10,651 nucleotides of DNA from Alphaproteobacteria bacterium MarineAlpha3_Bin3 (lineage in GTDB: Bacteria > Pseudomonadota > Alphaproteobacteria > Rhodospirillales > Casp-alpha2): positions 1 to 10,651 of the forward strand of contig PTLK01000045.1 in NCBI GenBank assembly GCA_002938075.1. Direction: 5' to 3'. The number at the start of each line of letters is the position of its first letter. The stretch's first letter is position 1. Of the stretch, positions 6,498 to 10,651 are shown piece after piece. The translations under genes and the position numbers were made by a program. Below the pieces are notes generated by a model that had not been told where the DNA came from, searched no databases, and saw nothing but the letters and a program-made list of their open reading frames with translations.

Positions 6498-7985
6498 GTG
6501 AGCAAACGCGAATGCGATGTGGTGATTGTCGGCGCCGGCAACGCAGCGATGACGGCGGCGCTGGCGGCTCGTGAACAGGGTGCAACCGTGCTGGTGCTGG
6601 AACGCGCCCCTTTTGACGAGCGCGGCGGCAACAGCCGCTTCACCGCCGGCGCCATCCGGTTTGCCCACAATGGCGTCGAGGACCTGCTGAAGGTGATGCC
6701 GGAGCTGTCCGACGAAGAGATCAAGAACACCGATTTCGGCACCTACACCCGCGACCAGTATTTCGACGACATGGCCAGCCTCACCCGCTACCGGGCCGAC
6801 CCGGACCTGGTCGAGGCGCTCATCGACAACAGCCTCGAAACCCTGATCTGGATGCGCGAAAAGGGCGTCCGCTTCCAGCCGTCCTTCGGCCGCCAGGCGT
6901 TCAAGGTCGACGGCCGGTTCAAGTTCTGGGGTGGATTGTGCCTGGAAACCTGGGGCGGCGGGCCGGGGCTGGTAGACGGGCTGACGGCGGCGGTCGAGGG
7001 CGCCGGCATGGAAATCCTTTACGCCACCCGGGCGGTGGAGCTGATCGTTGAGAAGGGCGCGGTCCGTGGCGTCGTCGCCCGCGAAGGCTCCAACACCTTC
7101 GATATCCGGGCGCGCGCCGTGGTGCTGGCGTCGGGCGGCTTCGAGGCCAATACCGAATGGCGGACGCGGTATCTCGGCCCCGGCTGGGACTTGACGCCGG
7201 TCCGCGGTACGCGCTTCAACACCGGCGACGGCATCCGCATGGCGCTTGACATCGGCGCCATGCCGACCGGCAACTGGTCCGGCTGCCACGCCGTCGGCTG
7301 GGACCGCAACGCGCCGCCGTTCGGCGATCTGGCCGTCGGCGACGGCTTTCAGAAACACAGCTATCCCCTGGGCATCATGGTCAACGCCACCGGAAAGCGC
7401 TTCGTCGACGAAGGCGCGGACTTCCGCAATTACACCTACGCCAAGTACGGCCACGTGGTGCTGCAACAGCCGGGGCAGTTCGCCTGGCAGGTGTTCGACG
7501 CCAAGGTCACCGACTTGCTGCGCGACGAATACCGCATCCGCCAGGTGACCAAGGCCAGCGCCGACACCATCGGCGAGTTGGCCGCGAAGCTCGACGACGT
7601 CGACGCGGGAGCCTTCGTGGCCGAGGTCGAGGCCTACAACGCCGCCGTCATGACCGAGGTGCCGTTCGACCCGGCGGTGCTCGACGGCCGCGGCACCAAG
7701 GGGCTGGAGGTGCCGAAGTCAAACTGGGCCCAGACCCTGGATACGCCGCCTTTCGAGGCCTTTGCCATCACCTGCGGCATCACCTTTACCTTCGGCGGCC
7801 TCAAGGTGACCACCGAAGGCCACGTCATCGACAACGACGGCATGCCGATCCCCGGCCTGTACGCGGCCGGCGAACTGGTCGGCGGCTTGTTCTATTTCAA
7901 CTATCCCGGCGGCACCGGGCTGATGTCGGGCGCCGTCTTCGGCCGCGCCGCCGGGGCCTCGGCAGCCAGGGCGGCGACGGGGTAG
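6498..7985 (+). CDS. FAD-dependent dehydrogenase, TcuA (tricarballylate dehydrogenase)/fumarate-reductase type
   Basis: This belongs to the FAD_binding_2 flavoproteins, which add or remove hydrogen across a carboxylate-activated C-C bond. TcuA oxidises tricarballylate to cis-aconitate. With the GTG at 6498 (AGGA 7 bases upstream) the 495-residue protein opens with CDVVIVGAGNAAMTAALAA (residues 6-24), the dinucleotide-binding GxGxxA, at the usual distance from the N-terminus. It continues with ERGGNSRFTAGAIRF (41-55), VVLASGGFEAN (208-218), the fumarate-reductase-like GKRFVDEGADF (299-309), and the C-terminal FAD segment GLYAAGELVGGLFYFNYPGG (453-472). An in-frame ATG at 6414 has a better ribosome site (GGGAGG, 7 bases) and would add 28 residues, but those codons lack the strong GC bias at the third position seen in the body. 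No TcuB-like Fe-S electron-transfer partner is present in the window. Tricarballylate as substrate is an inference; other succinate-like acids or 3-ketosteroids are alternatives. Confidence 0.85.
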   Translation: MSKRECDVVIVGAGNAAMTAALAAREQGATVLVLERAPFDERGGNSRFTAGAIRFAHNGVEDLLKVMPELSDEEIKNTDFGTYTRDQYFDDMASLTRYRADPDLVEALIDNSLETLIWMREKGVRFQPSFGRQAFKVDGRFKFWGGLCLETWGGGPGLVDGLTAAVEGAGMEILYATRAVELIVEKGAVRGVVAREGSNTFDIRARAVVLASGGFEANTEWRTRYLGPGWDLTPVRGTRFNTGDGIRMALDIGAMPTGNWSGCHAVGWDRNAPPFGDLAVGDGFQKHSYPLGIMVNATGKRFVDEGADFRNYTYAKYGHVVLQQPGQFAWQVFDAKVTDLLRDEYRIRQVTKASADTIGELAAKLDDVDAGAFVAEVEAYNAAVMTEVPFDPAVLDGRGTKGLEVPKSNWAQTLDTPPFEAFAITCGITFTFGGLKVTTEGHVIDNDGMPIPGLYAAGELVGGLFYFNYPGGTGLMSGAVFGRAAGASAARAATG

Positions 7986-7988
7986 ACG

Positions 7989-8783
7989 CTACTTTCCCTT
8001 GAATTCAGGCTTGCGCTTTTCCATGAACGCCTTGCGGCCTTCCTTGTAGTCATCGGAGGCGAAGCAGTCGTCGACGACCTTTTGGCACAGTGCCAGGTCG
8101 CGGGCGTCCGGGTCCTTGACCGCCTCGCGGACCACTGTTTTCGCCGCCAGCACCGTCAACGGCGCATTTTCGGCGATGGTGCGGGCATAGTTGTTGACGA
8201 AAGCCCCCACCTCTTCGGGTGGCAGGACCCGATTGACGAGTCCCATGGCGAACGCCTCTTCGGCATCGAACTGGCGCGCCGTGAACAGGATCTCCATCGC
8301 CGCCGACGGACCGACGACGTCGATCAGGTATTTGAGGCCGTTCAGCTTGTAGCCCAGGCCGAGCTTGGCGGCCGGGATGCCGAACCGGGAATCTGCGGCG
8401 GCGATGCGCAGGTCGCAGCACATGGCGACGCCGAGCCCGCCGCCGATGCAAAAGCCGTCGATCCTGGCGATCAGCGGCTTCCTGGCGCCGACGAGGGCAT
8501 TGGTGGCCTTGGCCACGGCTTCGTCATAGACGGCGATGGTATCTTCGGACGAGCGCTGCTTCTCGAACTGCGAGATGTCGGCGCCGGCCGAGAACGCCTT
8601 GCCGCCGGCGCCTGAGAGCACGATCACCCTGACCGCGCTGTCGGAGGCGAAGTCGTCGAGCACCACGGGTAGGCCCTGCCACATCTCGTAGGTGAGCGCG
8701 TTGCGCTTGGCCTGGTTGTCGAAGGTGATGCGGCCGACGCCGTCCTTCTTTTCGACGATAAGCTGATCGGTGACCTTAACCAT
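7989..8783 (-). CDS. Enoyl-CoA hydratase/isomerase (crotonase) family protein lacking both classical catalytic Glu
   Basis: This 264-residue crotonase-fold protein acts on an acyl-CoA. The CoA-binding and oxyanion-hole segments are intact: AFSAGADI (residues 63-70) and IDGFCIGGGLGVAMCCD (108-124). The C-terminal part ends in the family-like EGRKAFMEKRKPEFKG. In rat enoyl-CoA hydratase the acid/base pair is Glu144 (GGGCE) and Glu164 (QPE). Here the aligned residues are G118 (GGGLG) and A138 (IPA), and the usual GAGGTQRL is replaced by LGYKLNGLKYL. Simple water addition by the standard mechanism is therefore unlikely; isomerase, decarboxylase, hydrolase or C-C lyase activity is possible. ATG at 8783 has GGAG 7 bases upstream. 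It converges with the flavoprotein gene, stops 3 bases apart, and diverges from the MFS gene. Confidence 0.9.
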   Translation of the reverse strand: MVKVTDQLIVEKKDGVGRITFDNQAKRNALTYEMWQGLPVVLDDFASDSAVRVIVLSGAGGKAFSAGADISQFEKQRSSEDTIAVYDEAVAKATNALVGARKPLIARIDGFCIGGGLGVAMCCDLRIAAADSRFGIPAAKLGLGYKLNGLKYLIDVVGPSAAMEILFTARQFDAEEAFAMGLVNRVLPPEEVGAFVNNYARTIAENAPLTVLAAKTVVREAVKDPDARDLALCQKVVDDCFASDDYKEGRKAFMEKRKPEFKGK

Positions 8784-8969
8784 TAAGCCTCTCCAGGGAT
8801 TATTCGTTGGGTCATTGGTTGGTTTTCGGCGGCCGCATTGTTGCCGTTAAAACCGATCCAGGCAAACAGATTATCGGCGCCGCCGCGCGCTTGTTAAACC
8901 CTTGCCCGACGCTTGTTAAACCCTTGAAAGAGCGATAAATTCAAGTCCCTTGAGCGGAGGACACTCCCA
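8784..8969. other. Divergent intergenic region between crotonase and MFS genes
   Basis: This stretch holds the upstream regions of two divergent genes. It includes the 17-bp direct repeat at 8888-8926 and, next to it, a small dyad TCAAG-TCC-CTTGA at 8941-8953 just before the MFS ribosome site. A plus-strand promoter is possible with TTGTTA (8913-8918, inside the second repeat) and TAAATT (8936-8941) at 17 bases, both 4 of 6 to consensus. No small gene or RNA was recognised. Confidence 0.45.
8888..8926. repeat. Two exact 17-bp direct repeats at 22-bp spacing, possible tandem operator
   Basis: CGCTTGTTAAACCCTTG occurs at 8888-8904 and again at 8910-8926, separated by CCCGA. The 22-bp period is about two helical turns, placing both copies on the same face of the DNA, as expected for cooperative binding of a regulator. 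The second copy overlaps the candidate -35 box of the MFS operon. A recent tandem duplication is the alternative. The binding protein is unknown. Confidence 0.6.
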
Positions 8970-10199
8970 TTGATCGCCGCCATCGAACGCCTGACGGGCC
9001 TGGAATGGAAAGGCCAGGGCACCGTCTTTCTGGTCGCCTCCGGCCACGGCGGCACCCATTGGATCGCCGCCACGTTCTACTTGCTTTTGCCGTTCATCAC
9101 CCGCGATTTGGGCCTTTCCTATGCCGAGGCCGGGATGTTGGTGGCGGTGTTTCACCTCAGCGCCTTCGCCGCCAATTTCGCCAGTGGCCTGGTCGTCGAC
9201 GTCACCGGTAAGCGCGTCGTCTATCAGGTTGCGTCCCTGGCCGTCGGCGCCGCGGCCCTGCTCGGGTGCGGCGGCGCCCAAAGCCTACTGTGGCTGTTCC
9301 CCATGGTGGTGCTGATCGGTGCCACCAACAACCTCTGGCACCCGCCGGCGATCTCGTTCCTGTCGGAGCATTTCCCCAGACAACGCGGCTACGCGCTTTC
9401 CATCCATGCCTTGGGCGCCAGTGTCGGCGACGCCCTGGCACCGTTGGCGGCGGGCGCGCTGCTGGTGTGGCTGAGCTGGCGCGGGACGGCGTCGGTCAAC
9501 GCGCTGCCGGTGTTCGCGCTGGCGGCGTGGATCGCCTTCGCGCTCACGCCCAGGGACAGGCAGGGTCAACGCCGGGGTGCCGCCGGTTCGGGCCTGGGCG
9601 AATATTGGCAAGACGTGAAGGGACTGGTCGGCGACCGGCTCATCCTGCACCTGTCGCTGCTGGCTGGATTCAGAACTATGGCGCAGATGGGGCTGTTGGT
9701 GTTCCTTCCGCTATACCTGGCCGACGTGGCGGGGATGGGGCCGTTCATGATGGGGGTGACGGTGATGGCGTTGCAGGTCGGCGGCATCGTCGCCTCGCCG
9801 ATCGCCGGCGCGTGGTCGGACCGGGCCGGGCGGCGGCCGGTGGTGCTGGCCGGGCTGTCGGCCTCGACGGTTTTGATCGTCGTGTTGACTGTCATCCACA
9901 ACGACATTCTTTTCATCGCCGGGGTCTCGGTGCTGGGATTCGTCATGTATGCCGCCCGGCCGGTGATCCATAGCTGGATGATGGACCTGGCGCCGGCGAA
10001 AGTCGCCGCCAGCGCCACCAGCGTCATGTTTGGGGTGCAGGCCATGTTCGTCGCCATCATCGTCACCGTCGGCGGCGCCGCAGCCGACCGGTGGGGGCTG
10101 GGCGTGGTGTTCTACCTGCTGGCGGCCTCGATGCTGATCGCCAACGTCCTGGTCTACCTGATGCCCCACCACGAACCGGGCCAAGGCGCCGCGGAATAA
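8970..10199 (+). CDS. Major facilitator superfamily transporter
   Basis: This is a 409-residue integral membrane protein with about twelve hydrophobic segments (roughly residues 17-45, 55-77, 83-100, 103-123, 140-165, 170-190, then 225-250, 259-280, 291-310, 312-333, 345-372, 375-397) and a polar central loop at about 193-222. The MFS loop motif is seen after helix 2 (GLVVDVTGKR) and, more clearly, after helix 8 (GAWSDRAGRRPVV). The N-terminal SGHGGTHWIAATFYLLLPFI recalls fosmidomycin-resistance-like efflux proteins, so import or export cannot be decided. Translation begins at TTG 8970 with GGAGG 9 bases upstream; there is no ATG near a ribosome site. The thioesterase gene follows after 15 bases, so the two are likely cotranscribed. 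The cargo may be the acid handled by the cluster or a toxic analogue (inference). Confidence 0.9.
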   Translation: MIAAIERLTGLEWKGQGTVFLVASGHGGTHWIAATFYLLLPFITRDLGLSYAEAGMLVAVFHLSAFAANFASGLVVDVTGKRVVYQVASLAVGAAALLGCGGAQSLLWLFPMVVLIGATNNLWHPPAISFLSEHFPRQRGYALSIHALGASVGDALAPLAAGALLVWLSWRGTASVNALPVFALAAWIAFALTPRDRQGQRRGAAGSGLGEYWQDVKGLVGDRLILHLSLLAGFRTMAQMGLLVFLPLYLADVAGMGPFMMGVTVMALQVGGIVASPIAGAWSDRAGRRPVVLAGLSASTVLIVVLTVIHNDILFIAGVSVLGFVMYAARPVIHSWMMDLAPAKVAASATSVMFGVQAMFVAIIVTVGGAAADRWGLGVVFYLLAASMLIANVLVYLMPHHEPGQGAAE

Positions 10200-10214
10200 A
10201 TTAGGAGAAAGCCC

Positions 10215-10643
10215 TTGAAACCAACCCTGGTTCCCGGCCTCACCCATACCCACCGCTTCACCGTCACCGAGGAGAAGACGGTGGGAAACTTGTACCCGGA
10301 GTCGCCCGCCTTCGTCGCCATGCCTAAGGTGTTCGCCACCGGGTTCCTGGTCGGGTTCATCGAATGGGCGTGCCTGGAGGCCCTGGCCCCGCACCTGGAC
10401 GATGGCGAGGGCAGCCTCGGCATCCACATCGACGTCGATCACCGTGCCGCGACTCCGCCGGGCATGGAGGTCACGGCCGAGGTTGAGGTGACGGAAGTCG
10501 ACGGGCGCAGGATCAGCTTCGACGTCACCGTGCGGGACGAGGTCGAGGTCATCGCCGAGGGCTGCCACCAGCGGTTCATCGTCGATTGGGATCGCTTCAA
10601 CGCCGGGCTGGCGGAAAAGAGGAAGGGGAAAGGGTCCAAATAG
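10215..10643 (+). CDS. FlK-like hotdog thioesterase (fluoroacetyl-CoA thioesterase family)
   Basis: This 142-residue hotdog-fold protein should hydrolyse a short acyl-CoA. It matches the fluoroacetyl-CoA thioesterase FlK of Streptomyces cattleya, as recalled, along nearly its whole length: TVGNLYPESPAF (residues 22-33), VFATGFLVGFIEWAC (39-53), GEGSLG (64-69), HRAATPPG (76-83) and EVDGRRISF. The FlK catalytic residues Thr42, Glu50 and His76 fall at the same numbers here (T42, E50, H76). FlK's lid residue Phe36 is M36, while F33 is kept. The start is TTG 10215 with AGGAG 7 bases upstream. It lies 15 bases after the MFS gene. FlK relatives also occur in organisms not known to meet fluoroacetate, so the physiological substrate may be another small acyl-CoA. 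The family call is strong; fluoroacetate resistance is unproven. Confidence 0.88.
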   Translation: MKPTLVPGLTHTHRFTVTEEKTVGNLYPESPAFVAMPKVFATGFLVGFIEWACLEALAPHLDDGEGSLGIHIDVDHRAATPPGMEVTAEVEVTEVDGRRISFDVTVRDEVEVIAEGCHQRFIVDWDRFNAGLAEKRKGKGSK

Positions 10644-10651
10644 TGGGTTTT

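Noticed and set aside
6408..7466. A 352-codon minus-strand frame inside the flavoprotein gene
   Set aside because: Antisense to strongly conserved FAD-binding and substrate motifs; composition typical of an artefact.
8841..8855. CCGTTAAAACC as a third copy of the direct repeat
   Set aside because: Only a short core matches and it is 47 bases away, out of register with the 22-bp period.
9711..10568. A 285-codon minus-strand frame across the MFS and thioesterase genes
   Set aside because: It crosses the boundary of two well-supported plus-strand genes and is rich in Asp, His and Arg, as expected for an antisense artefact. No ribosome site or family motif.

Overview
The window is a high-GC, densely coding bacterial segment (no RNA genes, CRISPR arrays or insertion sequences seen). 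High GC, GTG and TTG starts, clear Shine-Dalgarno sites and the mix of CoA-transferase, tricarboxylate and crotonase genes suggest a proteobacterium, most likely an alphaproteobacterium of Rhodospirillales type. That assignment is inference from style and gene content only.

Layout. (1) Positions 1-5724, plus strand: a tight run of five genes that looks like one operon. They are a CaiB/BaiF-type CoA-transferase (5' end outside the window), the large and small subunits of an aconitase/isopropylmalate-isomerase-like hydro-lyase, a four-domain rhodanese protein, and an isocitrate/isopropylmalate-type NAD-dependent dehydrogenase. (2) Positions 5754-6275, minus strand: the first 173 residues of an MmgE/PrpD-family protein that has lost its C-terminal part, probably a pseudogene. 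(3) Positions 6276-6497: a divergent control region with a perfect 12-bp palindrome overlapping the -10 boxes of two back-to-back candidate promoters. (4) Positions 6498-7985, plus strand: an FAD-dependent dehydrogenase of the TcuA/fumarate-reductase type. (5) Positions 7989-8783, minus strand: a crotonase-fold protein without the two classical catalytic glutamates. (6) Positions 8784-8969: a second divergent intergenic region with a 17-bp direct repeat at 22-bp spacing. (7) Positions 8970-10643, plus strand: an MFS transporter followed 15 bases later by a small hotdog thioesterase that closely resembles fluoroacetyl-CoA thioesterase FlK, with the catalytic Thr, Glu and His at the same residue numbers.

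How it may fit together (inference): the genes encode the chemistry for uptake and catabolism of a branched di- or tricarboxylic acid. The flavoprotein could desaturate a saturated tricarboxylate (as TcuA turns tricarballylate into cis-aconitate), the LeuCD-like hydro-lyase could hydrate and isomerise it, and the IDH-like enzyme could oxidise and decarboxylate the product. The CoA-transferase, crotonase and thioesterase would handle CoA-ester steps or remove a dead-end CoA ester. The exact substrate cannot be read from sequence. Substrate-loop changes in the LeuD-like subunit and the absence of LeuA argue against ordinary leucine synthesis.
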